This document shows positions 17,198 through 25,947 of a stretch of DNA of 49,566 nt, one piece after another. Each line of letters begins with the position of its first letter. The first letter of the stretch is position 1. The notes under the pieces are model-generated. The model had not been told where the DNA came from. It saw only the letters and a list, made by a program, of their open reading frames with translations, and made no database searches. The DNA is from Kiritimatiellia bacterium (lineage in GTDB: Bacteria > Verrucomicrobiota > Kiritimatiellia > RFP12 > UBA1067). A program made the translations under genes and the position numbers. Location of the stretch: the NCBI GenBank assembly GCA_017525225.1, contig JAFXTB010000176.1:1-49566 (forward strand). The letters run 5' to 3'.

Positions 17198-18532
17198 ATG
17201 AAGACAACAAGTTTGATGCTGGCCTGCATGGCTTATCTAATCCCTGTGTGCGGCATGGGCGCCGTGGATGGTGGACGTGAAATATACTACCTGGCGGCGA
17301 ACGGCAACGATGCCGCCGATGGACGCACGCCGGCCACCGCCTGGCGCACTACGTTGAAACTGAACGCCGCGCTCCCCGCTGGCGCAGAGGCTCGTCTGCG
17401 CAGAGGCGATGTGTTCTACGGACCAGTAAAGCTAAAGAACGGCCCTGATGCCGATCACCCCACTGTCCTCACTGCGTTCGGCGAAGGCCCGAATCCCGAA
17501 ATCAGCCTCTACAGGGTGGCGGTTCCCAAGCCCGGGACATGGGAGAAGATAGGCGACAACCTGTGGCAGATCGACCTTCTTGACGATACGCGCGTGGGTG
17601 GCAATCCAGTGAAGAACGGCAACATCGGCTTTCTGCTTGTGGATGGCGTCATCCATGGCGTCAAACGTTTCGACGACGACGTGCTGTCGCGTCAGTGGGA
17701 ATTCAAGGACGACCATAGGAAGCTGCAGGTGTGGTCTGCCAGGAACCCCGCCGAGATGTCCGCCGACATCCGCTTCGCGCCGCGCGTCTGCGGCATTCCG
17801 TTCGTGAAGAACGCCGTGATCAGCCATGTGACAGTGCGAGGCACCGGTGCGCATGGCTCGAACGGAGTGGGTGAGAACATGGTATTCCGCGACTGCGTCT
17901 TCCGCGAGATCGGAGGCTCCTGGCTATACGGCGGACCTGGGCACCGTGTACGCTATGGCAACGGCGTGGAGTGCTGGACTGGATCGACGCGCATCACGGT
18001 TGAGAGATGCAGGTTCTTCGACACATACGACGTGGCCTTCACCATGCAGGGCCCGAATCCCCCACGCAGCTGGGAGGATGTGCATGTGCGCGACTGCGAG
18101 ATGACGCGCTGTACCCAGGCGTTCGAGATATGGACTACGAAGTGTACCCCAGGCATCGGCATGAAGGGCTGTTCCTTCGTGCGCAACCGCTGCATCGATA
18201 CTGGTTGTTGCTGGGGCTACGACGTGCGGCCCAACAAAGACGTGTCCACGCCCCTGCTGATCTACAGGATGGAGACGGACACCTGCGACATCCTTGTGGA
18301 GGGCAACACGTTCGTCAACAACCGCCTTGGCCTGATATACAAGGCCGGCGGAATTGGATGCCTCCCCGCCGGCTATATAATCAAGGGCAACACGATCCGT
18401 AACAAGGAAGTTCATCCGATAGGCAATTTCGGCGGCAAGGAACACTTCGCAAGGGACTCCAAGGTGGCGGCAGCCATAACGGCGAACAACACATTCGATC
18501 CACCTCAACCCCCTCCGCCTACGTCGCCCTGA
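17198..18532 (+). CDS. Secreted right-handed beta-helix protein (polysaccharide lyase/glycosidase-like)
   Basis: This 444-residue protein has a signal peptide (about 1-22), then IYYLAANGNDAADGRTPATAWRT, a start typical of parallel beta-helix carbohydrate-active proteins. The region from about 200 to 410 repeats short strands with Gly/Asn turns (VTVRGTGAHGSNG, VFRDCVFREIGG, ITVERCRFFDTYDVAF, ILVEGNTFVNNRLGL), consistent with a pectate-lyase-like helix. The C terminus is Pro-rich (DPPQPPPPTSP). The exact substrate and CAZy family cannot be read from the sequence. The ribosome-binding site is poor. It lies 14 bases after the coiled-coil gene and before a strong new promoter. Confidence 0.65.
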   Translation: MKTTSLMLACMAYLIPVCGMGAVDGGREIYYLAANGNDAADGRTPATAWRTTLKLNAALPAGAEARLRRGDVFYGPVKLKNGPDADHPTVLTAFGEGPNPEISLYRVAVPKPGTWEKIGDNLWQIDLLDDTRVGGNPVKNGNIGFLLVDGVIHGVKRFDDDVLSRQWEFKDDHRKLQVWSARNPAEMSADIRFAPRVCGIPFVKNAVISHVTVRGTGAHGSNGVGENMVFRDCVFREIGGSWLYGGPGHRVRYGNGVECWTGSTRITVERCRFFDTYDVAFTMQGPNPPRSWEDVHVRDCEMTRCTQAFEIWTTKCTPGIGMKGCSFVRNRCIDTGCCWGYDVRPNKDVSTPLLIYRMETDTCDILVEGNTFVNNRLGLIYKAGGIGCLPAGYIIKGNTIRNKEVHPIGNFGGKEHFARDSKVAAAITANNTFDPPQPPPPTSP

Positions 18533-18533
18533 A

Positions 18534-18569
18534 TTGACAGGGGAGAAAAATTGCGTATAATATACGCAA
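18534..18569 (+). promoter_or_regulatory. Near-consensus sigma70 promoter with palindromic operator over the -10 box
   Basis: TTGACA (18534-18539), a 16-base spacer and TATAAT (18556-18561) match both consensus hexamers exactly. The -10 box lies at the centre of a perfect inverted repeat, TTGCGTAT-AAT-ATACGCAA (18551-18569). A protein bound there would block RNA polymerase, so I read it as a probable operator. It directs the 1432-aa protein gene that begins at 18594. Confidence 0.75.
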
Positions 18570-18593
18570 ACAGCCGGAGAGAGGTAGAAATCC

Positions 18594-21500
18594 ATGACAA
18601 CAGGTAAAGTGCCCGAAGGAAAGAAAGCATTGTTCTGCATGTCGTTGGCTTGCGCGTGCCTTGCGGCATCGGCGGGCAATTTCATCTGGAACGGCGGAGC
18701 CGGCGACGGGCTCTGGACCAGCGAGGGGAATTGGGACAGGAACTCCGGCTACCCGTCATCGCCAGGCGACATCGCCACTTTCACCAATACGGCCTCCGCC
18801 ACGATCGACACGGGAAACACCATCAATCTCGACTATATGAAGGTTGCGGCGGGGACGGTGACGATCGACGCGACGGAGGGTTCCGCGTTCAACAGCACGA
18901 AGGCGGTGGCGGGCAGCGGGAGCGGGCTGGTCGTCGCCAGTGGTGCAACGCTCGTCATGAAGGCCCCGCTGGCGCTTGTCCAGCGCCTGGACAAGTGGGA
19001 GGCGGGCGAGCTCGTCTTCCGCGATTGCGCGATCACCAATACGGGCTCCGCCACTTCCTACTTCGCCTGCGGTCCCGTTTCGTTCGAGGGGTCTACCGAG
19101 GTCGTCATGGCCCGGTGCGGCATGGTCTTCGGCAACGGCAAGCCGTACGGGCCGATGCCGGTGAACATCCTCGATTCCACGAAGATATCCGCGACCGGCC
19201 TTGGCACGGGCGGCAGCACAGCGGGGTCGTCGTCGGCGCATTTCGTGCAGAATGGCACTGATACGGTCGTTTCCATCTCCGGCAACATTTCCCTCGCCAG
19301 GCGTCCGGAGAGCCTTCAGCGCTATACACTCAAGAGCGGGACGCTCTCGGCCAACAAGATTGAAGCGGACTCCCTTTCGCCCACGAATCTCCAGTACGTG
19401 CAGGAGGGCGGTACGTCGACGTTCGCGTCGGTCCAGTTCACGGGTGGCTCCTGCGCGTTGCGCGGCGGTCTCATGCGGTTCACCACCGCGCACGCCGAAA
19501 CCATCACGATGGGCGAAGGCACGCATTTCGACATGGCGGGCGGAATCCTCTACTGGCCCGGAAACTTCAATCCTGCCTCGCCGCTCTTCGCGAAATTCCG
19601 CTGGTCCGGGAATTCCGGCATCGCGATCCCCAACACCCTGAAGAGCGACGGGAAAACCTACCTCTACACCTTCGCCTGGGACTGGTCGCGCTCCGCCGTC
19701 GCACCGGGCTTCGTGTTCGTGTACGACATCGAAAGCAACTTCTTCTTTGCGCGCGACATCTCCACGTACGGCGTCGGGCTGGAGGTCGCCCCCGGCAGGA
19801 CGGTCGCCGTGGACGCGAATTCGGACATCACCGCGCCTCGCGGATCGCTGGCGCCCTGGAAGCTCATTCTGGACGACGGCTCCACCTTCAAGCTCCAGAA
19901 CGGAACGGCGCGCGTCTCGGTGCCGCTCGATCTGGAGGTGCACGGGACGGGCAGGATGTGGTTCAACGGCTTCCGCGGCGTGGTGGTGGCGCACCGTCTC
20001 GTCGTCGACGGCGTCGAAAAGGCCAAGGGGCGCCACAGGGCGACGGGCAACAGCTTCCTCTATGCCGGAGACAATGCGAACGTCAACAACGGGGCGTCAA
20101 TCTTCGTGCCGACGGTCTGGACCGGCGAGGGTGGCGACAACCGCTGGAGCAATCCCGACAACTGGGACGACAACACGGTGCCGAACGGCACGACGGCGGT
20201 GGCGGACATCTCCCGCGCGACATCCATCGTTCTCGATGAGGCCGTCACGCTCGACGCGCTCATCGCGATGCCCAACGGCATGGAGCGCAAGGTCTCGGTT
20301 TCGGGCTCCGGATCGATCACGCTGAACCAGTCTGTCGCATTCGAATGCGCCATCTACGTGGCCAAGGATTGCGAGCTCGATCTGGACGTAGATCTTCTGC
20401 GCAACAACCGCAACGTCGACGACGAAGTCTCGTCAATGCTTGGCGGCGGCCGGCTTACGGTCCGGAAGAAATTCCCTGCCGGTTGCTCCGGCTCCAAATA
20501 TCTTCCGTGGATGAGCATCGATGGCACGCTCGCGGTGGCGGGATCGTCGGCAACGGTCTCGAACACCGGCTACGATGCGTTGAACATGTGGGGGGCGGAT
20601 TCCGGCGCGCCAAGTGAATTCCTGATAGAGGACGGTGTGACGTTCAACTCGTCGCGCCTCTGGGTCGGGTTCAACAACTATGTGCAGCCCTGGTACTTCC
20701 GCCAGACAGGCGGCACGTCGACGTGGGGGAGCTTCTATCTCAACTGCGGCAGCTCGGCCGGGGGACGCCCGATCTTCTATCTCGAAGGCGGAACGATGAC
20801 GGTCAACAACGGCGTAGGGCTCAACATCCCGCTCGCCGGCAGCGAATCGGGCGAGCTGAAGAACAGGCGCGACCGCTATCCGGGTGGAAGCTTCGAGATG
20901 TCCGGCGGTAAGCTTGTGTGCAACGGCGGCTTCGCCAGCTGCGGAAACCAGAACTACGTCCGCCTCTACGGAGGGGACGTCGATCTGAACGGCAACATGA
21001 CCATGGATTTCAAGTATCCCTCTTCCATCAAGGTCACGAACAGGAACGACTATGTCTACTATCTTGGCGGGGTGAAGATCAAGCCCAAGTCGGCGAAGCG
21101 CGAACTTACTGCCGGAAACATCTGGCTTGACGGACGCAACGGAGACTGCACGATAGACGTGTCGGAGCAGGGCTTCAATCTCAAGACGGGCAACACCGTG
21201 GCGGGGCCGGGGGGACTCGTCATCACAGGCGCGGAGGGCAAGATGGTTGAAGCCTCGTGCGCCCTGCGCTTCACGGGGAAGATCACCATAAAGGGCGGCG
21301 AGCTGTGGTGCTACTCGGGTTCGACCGTGGACGGACCTTCCGGGGTGATCGTGGAGAATGCGGATTCGAAGGCCGTGTTCGGCCACGGCATAGTGAACAC
21401 CCTCGAGCGCATCGAACTCGTCCAGGACTCCAACCTCTTCGTCTCCGCCGGGCAGGCAGTCACCACGAAACGGCTGATCGTGGGCGGCGTGGACGTGCCC

Positions 21501-22892
21501 GCCGGCGAGTATGTGGACCGCTTCGGCGCCGGAACGGTGACGGTCCTTGCCGCGCCGGCATCGTGGCTCGTCGGGGATTCTGCCGACCTTTCGCGCGAGG
21601 TGGACGGCGCTACGCACTCGTTCGGCGAGGCGACAAACCTCTCTTCGCTCGTCTACGCGCCTGCCGGAACCGGGCATACGAACACGCTCTCCGGCGCGGA
21701 CGTCACATTCCTCGACGGCGCGACGATACACGTGACGAAGGGCAACGCGCTTGTCGTCGGCAACGATGTGGTCCTGGGCGGCAAGGTCTCCAAGACGGGC
21801 GAAGGCGAGGTGTTCTTCAACGGGAGCGTGACGGCCGGCGTCACTCCCGCCGCCAGCGTGGGCGGACGCTGGCTCGTCGTGCGGGAGGGTGGCGCCACGT
21901 TCGACGGCGCCGTCAAGTGCGTGCGGCTTGCGACCTGCGGGACGGGAACGCTTCCCGTAATAACGCTGAACCAGAATTGCAGCGTGACGGACTATGCGAT
22001 CGTCCTTACGGCGTGGGGCGTCGACGGGACGGAGCAGAACGTCATCGGCGAGACGCGCCAGAACGGCGCGACGGTGGACTATTCCGGAGGGCTCTTTGAC
22101 AATGTCGCCGGGGCAGGGAACAACGTGTGCCCGTTCTCCGACCCGTACGGCGGATTCGGGAGATACGTCATCAACTCTGGCACGCTCACCACGTTTGGGG
22201 GCTGCTCGGCGTCGTTTCTGCGCAGCTACGAGTCGAAAGGCTCGTTCGAGTTCGTCCAGAACGGGGGCGTCGTGAGCTTCCCGGCGAGCGTCATGTTCAC
22301 CCGCGCATCGACGGACATGACGATCACATACACGCTGAACGACGGGGAACTTACCTTCGGGGGCACGTATCTCGCCGGCTACAGGCGTGACATGAACTTC
22401 ATCAACCTCAACGGCGGTTCGATCACGTTCGCCAATAGCACCACCTTCGCGGAAAGGCAGTTCTTCACGGTCTCTATCGGCGGCGACGTCACGTTCCGCA
22501 CGGCCACCGCCGCAGGCTGGGCGAGCTTGCCGAACGACTATGGCGGCGTCGGCAGGATAACGATCGATTCGGGGACGTTCAGCTTCGGCGGGATGTTGAA
22601 CGTTACGGCCCTGGACGTGAAGACCGGTGCCACGGTGGAGATCGGGGAGGACATGGCGGTCGCGTCGGACGGCGGGACGGACCTTGTGATCGCCAAGACA
22701 GGCGCCCTGCTGCAGCTCGGCAACAGCACGCGCGCGAAGTTCAAGACGCTCAAGGTCGGCAACGTCAAGCGTGTGGCCGGAGTCTATTCGACGAGCGTCG
22801 GGGCGACGTCCGTCAGGAGCGTGCTCTCGGGCGAGGGCGAGATCGAGATCCTCGAAGGTACGGGACCGGGCACGGTGCTCCAGCTGCGCTGA
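18594..22892 (+). CDS. Giant secreted beta-helix protein with autotransporter-associated-type repeats
   Basis: This 1432-residue protein has a signal peptide after a short basic start (hydrophobic about 12-27). The mature part has three modules. The first two open with a Trp/Asn motif (FIWNGGAGDGLWTSEGNW near residue 30, VWTGEGGDNRWSNPDNWDDN near 507). All three close with an L-x-V-x-G-V, G-x-Y and G-x-V-like motif near residues 490, 975 and 1410. Between them are Gly/Thr/Asn-rich strands (GGSITFANSTTF type) expected of a long parallel beta-helix. There is no beta-barrel translocator. The protein ends GTGPGTVLQLR, similar to the 898-aa protein. It probably acts at the cell surface or is released. 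It starts 33 bases after its promoter, with GAGAGG upstream. Confidence 0.7.
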   Translation: MTTGKVPEGKKALFCMSLACACLAASAGNFIWNGGAGDGLWTSEGNWDRNSGYPSSPGDIATFTNTASATIDTGNTINLDYMKVAAGTVTIDATEGSAFNSTKAVAGSGSGLVVASGATLVMKAPLALVQRLDKWEAGELVFRDCAITNTGSATSYFACGPVSFEGSTEVVMARCGMVFGNGKPYGPMPVNILDSTKISATGLGTGGSTAGSSSAHFVQNGTDTVVSISGNISLARRPESLQRYTLKSGTLSANKIEADSLSPTNLQYVQEGGTSTFASVQFTGGSCALRGGLMRFTTAHAETITMGEGTHFDMAGGILYWPGNFNPASPLFAKFRWSGNSGIAIPNTLKSDGKTYLYTFAWDWSRSAVAPGFVFVYDIESNFFFARDISTYGVGLEVAPGRTVAVDANSDITAPRGSLAPWKLILDDGSTFKLQNGTARVSVPLDLEVHGTGRMWFNGFRGVVVAHRLVVDGVEKAKGRHRATGNSFLYAGDNANVNNGASIFVPTVWTGEGGDNRWSNPDNWDDNTVPNGTTAVADISRATSIVLDEAVTLDALIAMPNGMERKVSVSGSGSITLNQSVAFECAIYVAKDCELDLDVDLLRNNRNVDDEVSSMLGGGRLTVRKKFPAGCSGSKYLPWMSIDGTLAVAGSSATVSNTGYDALNMWGADSGAPSEFLIEDGVTFNSSRLWVGFNNYVQPWYFRQTGGTSTWGSFYLNCGSSAGGRPIFYLEGGTMTVNNGVGLNIPLAGSESGELKNRRDRYPGGSFEMSGGKLVCNGGFASCGNQNYVRLYGGDVDLNGNMTMDFKYPSSIKVTNRNDYVYYLGGVKIKPKSAKRELTAGNIWLDGRNGDCTIDVSEQGFNLKTGNTVAGPGGLVITGAEGKMVEASCALRFTGKITIKGGELWCYSGSTVDGPSGVIVENADSKAVFGHGIVNTLERIELVQDSNLFVSAGQAVTTKRLIVGGVDVPAGEYVDRFGAGTVTVLAAPASWLVGDSADLSREVDGATHSFGEATNLSSLVYAPAGTGHTNTLSGADVTFLDGATIHVTKGNALVVGNDVVLGGKVSKTGEGEVFFNGSVTAGVTPAASVGGRWLVVREGGATFDGAVKCVRLATCGTGTLPVITLNQNCSVTDYAIVLTAWGVDGTEQNVIGETRQNGATVDYSGGLFDNVAGAGNNVCPFSDPYGGFGRYVINSGTLTTFGGCSASFLRSYESKGSFEFVQNGGVVSFPASVMFTRASTDMTITYTLNDGELTFGGTYLAGYRRDMNFINLNGGSITFANSTTFAERQFFTVSIGGDVTFRTATAAGWASLPNDYGGVGRITIDSGTFSFGGMLNVTALDVKTGATVEIGEDMAVASDGGTDLVIAKTGALLQLGNSTRAKFKTLKVGNVKRVAGVYSTSVGATSVRSVLSGEGEIEILEGTGPGTVLQLR

Positions 22893-22950
22893 AGATGCGC
22901 ATGGAGTTGCTGCGCTCTATGCCTTCTGGGTGTCTGAAAGGAGCCATGCC

Positions 22951-24189
22951 ATGATGCCTGGATGCGTTCTCGCTGCCGCGCTGGCGTCGTCCGCCATCGC
23001 GTCCGCCGCGGTGTTCGAGAAGATCGCGCTCGTCGATAGCTACGATTTCGCGACGCATTGCGACATTGAAACGCGCGGCGGCACGGCGGCGGTGATAGAC
23101 CATGTCCTCGGCACCGGCGCGACGGCCGTCTACTGGCGCAACCAGACCGCCGCGTGGCCGCGCTATCCAAGCAGGGAGGAGGACCGCCGGCAGATGGCCC
23201 CGCCGCTCGACAAGCGGCGCAGGTCCGGCTGGAACATCGTCTTCGGATGGCTTCGCATCGACCGTGGAAGGGATGTGGAGGATCTCATGTCGGACGCCTT
23301 CTCGCAGCTCCGCGCGCGCGGCGTTGATACCGGCATACATCTTACCTTCGAGGAGGTGCACTGCAGGATCGCATGGACCTTCTCGCCGTGGAACCTCGAC
23401 CACCCGCAGTACTGGACGCGCCGGCGGGACGGCGTCCCGTACGCGGGAAGATGCAGCTTCTACTACGACGAGGTCCTCGCGCACAAGATGCGCCTCCTGG
23501 ACGAGATCCTTGCGATGGACGCGGATACGGTGTATCTCGACCTCTACCGCGCCGGATGGTGGACCCCGGCGGACGAATACGTACCGGGCATGTGCGCGGA
23601 ATTCCGCAAAAGGTATGGCGCCGAGCCTCCGGCAGACCCGAAGAATCCGCGCTGGCTCGAACATGTCGGACGCTACATGGAGCGCTACCTGCGCTCGATA
23701 CGCGCGCGGATCGACGCCTCGCCCCGCAGGCCGAGGTTCATGATCGGGCTTTCGGTATGCGGCGGCGGACTCAACCGCCCCACGGCCAAGATGCTGCCCG
23801 ACGTGGAGACGTACGACAGGATGTGCCTCGAGAACCTCGCGCTCGACTGGAAGAAGCTCGCGGCGGAGGGCCTTTTCGACGCGATAGTGGCGATGAGCCC
23901 GGTGATAGACGAGTCCGACCGTGACCCGTGGACCAAGGTGGCGCAGCTGTACGGGCACGTCCGGGCCCACTGTGGAAAGGCGGCCATGTACGGCCACTGC
24001 TCCATGTACGACTACCAGCTCTGCGGAATCAAGCGGTGTGCGAAGGCGGCCGGGGTATCCGAGCCTGAGGCCGCCCGCAGGCTCCTGGAGACGGCGAAGT
24101 CGTGCGGCGCGAAAGGGGTTGTCATGGAATGCGTCGACTACGGGAACTATCCGCCCGCGACGATGGAAGCGATAAGGAGCTTCAGATGA
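22951..24189 (+). CDS. Secreted TIM-barrel-like putative glycoside hydrolase
   Basis: This 412-residue protein has a signal peptide (MMPGCVLAAALASSAIASAA). The mature sequence has the rhythm of a (beta/alpha)8 barrel: GWNIVFGWLRI, GVDTGIHLTFEE, ADTVYLDLYRAGWW, RPRFMIGLSVCGGG, GLFDAIVAMSPVIDES and KGVVMECVDYG. Acidic residues at several predicted strand ends (HLTFEE, YLDLYR, VMECVDYG) are possible catalytic positions. I cannot name the family with confidence. The start at 22951 follows AAGGAG by eight bases; the frame is open upstream but there only shadows the giant-protein gene. The stop is in an ATGA overlap with the next gene, so the two are co-translated. Confidence 0.62.
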   Translation: MMPGCVLAAALASSAIASAAVFEKIALVDSYDFATHCDIETRGGTAAVIDHVLGTGATAVYWRNQTAAWPRYPSREEDRRQMAPPLDKRRRSGWNIVFGWLRIDRGRDVEDLMSDAFSQLRARGVDTGIHLTFEEVHCRIAWTFSPWNLDHPQYWTRRRDGVPYAGRCSFYYDEVLAHKMRLLDEILAMDADTVYLDLYRAGWWTPADEYVPGMCAEFRKRYGAEPPADPKNPRWLEHVGRYMERYLRSIRARIDASPRRPRFMIGLSVCGGGLNRPTAKMLPDVETYDRMCLENLALDWKKLAAEGLFDAIVAMSPVIDESDRDPWTKVAQLYGHVRAHCGKAAMYGHCSMYDYQLCGIKRCAKAAGVSEPEAARRLLETAKSCGAKGVVMECVDYGNYPPATMEAIRSFR

Positions 24190-25679
24190 ACGCCATCGCC
24201 CCGATAGCGGCGCTGGCCGCGGCCCTTTCGGCGGCGGCGTTCGCGGACGCGCCCGCGGTGAGCAACGCGATCAACGGCGCGTTCGCGCCTGACGGCCGCA
24301 GGATCGCCTTCCAGCGGCACAATGGAAACGATTTCGACATCGGCATCGCGGATCTGGAGTCAGGCGAAACGGTCTGGGTAGAGAAGGGGCCGGCCGAGTC
24401 GGCATTCCCCTCGTGGTCCAGGGATGGCAAGCTCGTGTATGTGAGCCATCCGGAGTCCGAGACGGCGTTCGTGGCGAAGAAGCGCGGTTCCTCCCAGGGG
24501 TTCAACGTGCATGTCTGGCGGGACGGCTGGACGAAACGCCTCACCGAAGGGCGCGAGTTCGATTCCTCCCCCGCGTTCTCGCGCGACGGCCGGCACGTCT
24601 ACTTCTGTTCGGGGCGCGGCACGCGCTACCCAGTGTCCAACCTGTGGAAGGTCGATGTGGAGGGTTCGTCGCCGCCCGTCAAGGTGCGCCAGATATTCTT
24701 CCCCACGACGGCTTCGTACGGAATCTCCCAGCCTTCGGAATCGCCGGACGGAAGATATCTTCTCTGGGCGGAGGCGTTCTGGCCGCGGGATGCGTGGGCG
24801 CTCGCGGTGTGCGACAGGGAGCAGAGGAAGAGCGCCTTGCGCCTGACCGGCCCGATGGCCCCATCCTACGCCCCTTGCTGGCATCCCCAGGGCGAATACA
24901 TAGCCTTCACCGGCTATCGCGACGGCGACCCCGGCTGGGGGATATACATGATGCACATCCGGTCGATGTCGGAGAAGCGCCTCTTCGCCGGCATGAACCC
25001 ATGCATCTCGCCAGATGGCAAGCGCATCCTCTACGACAACGGGCGCGACATCTTCATCCGCGAGCTCGCCCCCGGAGACTTTCCGCCGCCTGGGGAGGTG
25101 GTGGAGAGGTCGGACGAATGTTCGCAGCCCGAGAAGATGGCGTTCCGCCTGGACAATCCCGCCACGGGAAGTGGAGGGGCACTGCCGCGCGACATGAGGT
25201 TCGGCACGGACGAGACGGTGTTCGTTCGGGCGGAGATAACGGTGAACGGCGCGCCGGGCAGGGTAGCGACCGTGTTCAACGGCCGTGACGAGCTCGCAAA
25301 CAACGCGCTTCTCGTCTATCTGCGCGATGGAATTCCGTGGTTCGCGACGCGTGACGCGGCGCGTAGGTTCACTGGCGTGCAGGCGTATGCGCCCGTGGAG
25401 CTGCGGAAGGACACGATCCTCACCGGCATACGTGCTGGCGGGCGCCTCTACATCTCGGTCGACAACGCGCCGCCCGTGGGGAACTCGCCTCCGGACGTCG
25501 ACCGTCCGCACCTCCTCAAGCTTGATCTCATGCCGCTCGACCGGCCATCCGCCTACAATGTCGGCGACGGCAAGGGGAAGGACCCGTTCACGGTGAGATC
25601 TGTCGAGGTCGGCCGGGGCTGGCCCGCCAACGTGCCGCCTCTCGCCTCGCCCTCCAGGATGTTCGGGGAAAAGAAGTAG
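24186..25679 (+). CDS. Secreted beta-propeller (TolB/WD40-like) protein with lectin-like C terminus
   Basis: This 497-residue protein has a signal peptide of about 21 residues. About six PD40-like blades follow, each marked by a (S/A)-x-DG-(R/K) turn: GAFAPDGRRIAFQ, SWSRDGKLVYVS, AFSRDGRHVYFCS, SESPDGRYLLW, CWHPQGEYIAFTG and CISPDGKRILYDN. From about residue 330 a jelly-roll-like domain (ALPRDMRFGTDETVFVRAEI to VEVGRGWP) resembles LamG/concanavalin-type carbohydrate-binding modules. Propellers of this kind can be lyases or binding proteins. The ATG overlaps the previous stop and has AAGGAG seven bases upstream. It probably works with the TIM-barrel protein on the same glycan. Confidence 0.65.
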   Translation: MNAIAPIAALAAALSAAAFADAPAVSNAINGAFAPDGRRIAFQRHNGNDFDIGIADLESGETVWVEKGPAESAFPSWSRDGKLVYVSHPESETAFVAKKRGSSQGFNVHVWRDGWTKRLTEGREFDSSPAFSRDGRHVYFCSGRGTRYPVSNLWKVDVEGSSPPVKVRQIFFPTTASYGISQPSESPDGRYLLWAEAFWPRDAWALAVCDREQRKSALRLTGPMAPSYAPCWHPQGEYIAFTGYRDGDPGWGIYMMHIRSMSEKRLFAGMNPCISPDGKRILYDNGRDIFIRELAPGDFPPPGEVVERSDECSQPEKMAFRLDNPATGSGGALPRDMRFGTDETVFVRAEITVNGAPGRVATVFNGRDELANNALLVYLRDGIPWFATRDAARRFTGVQAYAPVELRKDTILTGIRAGGRLYISVDNAPPVGNSPPDVDRPHLLKLDLMPLDRPSAYNVGDGKGKDPFTVRSVEVGRGWPANVPPLASPSRMFGEKK

Positions 25680-25858
25680 TATGGGGTCTGACAGAAAGGT
25701 CTGAACTGTTTTACCTCAAACCCCCCGCGACTGCCGGCAGTCTGTTCGTCCTGTCCAAGGGTTCACCAAATAGCGAACGAAGTGAGCGCATCCGATTCTT
25801 CAATTCTTCTGCTTTTCTGCCTGGCAGGCGAGGCAAAAGTAGATGTTCCTTGCCTCTA
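25680..25858. other. Non-coding spacer with a 14-bp palindrome
   Basis: The spacer holds a perfect palindrome GACTGCCGGCAGTC (25729-25742), a direct repeat of GGTCTGA, and the words AGGCAA and TTGCCT that could form a 6-bp stem with a 13-base loop. No run of T follows the palindrome, so it does not look like an intrinsic terminator. I see no gene or tRNA here. Confidence 0.5.
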
Positions 25859-25887
25859 TTGACAAAAAGTCAGGAGAAGGATAGAAT
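25859..25887 (+). promoter_or_regulatory. Sigma70-like promoter of the 898-aa giant protein gene
   Basis: TTGACA (25859-25864), a 17-base spacer and TAGAAT (25882-25887) give five of six matches in the -10 box and all six in the -35 box. Transcription would start near 25894, after the first possible ATG at 25888. This rules that ATG out and supports the start at 25948. Confidence 0.65.
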
Positions 25888-25947
25888 ATGGGCGTTTTGC
25901 GACAATCGTCGCTATCGGCGGTGGACGAAGTGAAGGGAACTCAGGTC

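Noticed and set aside
18594-22892. Classical autotransporter (type Va)
   Set aside because: The repeats resemble autotransporter passengers, but no C-terminal 12-strand barrel or terminal Phe/Trp motif is present.
25729-25742. Intrinsic terminator at the 14-bp palindrome
   Set aside because: No T-run follows and the palindrome leaves no loop, so it does not fit a factor-independent terminator.
25888-25947. ATG at 25888 as start of the 898-aa protein
   Set aside because: It lies before the predicted transcription start and would hide the signal peptide that begins at 25948.
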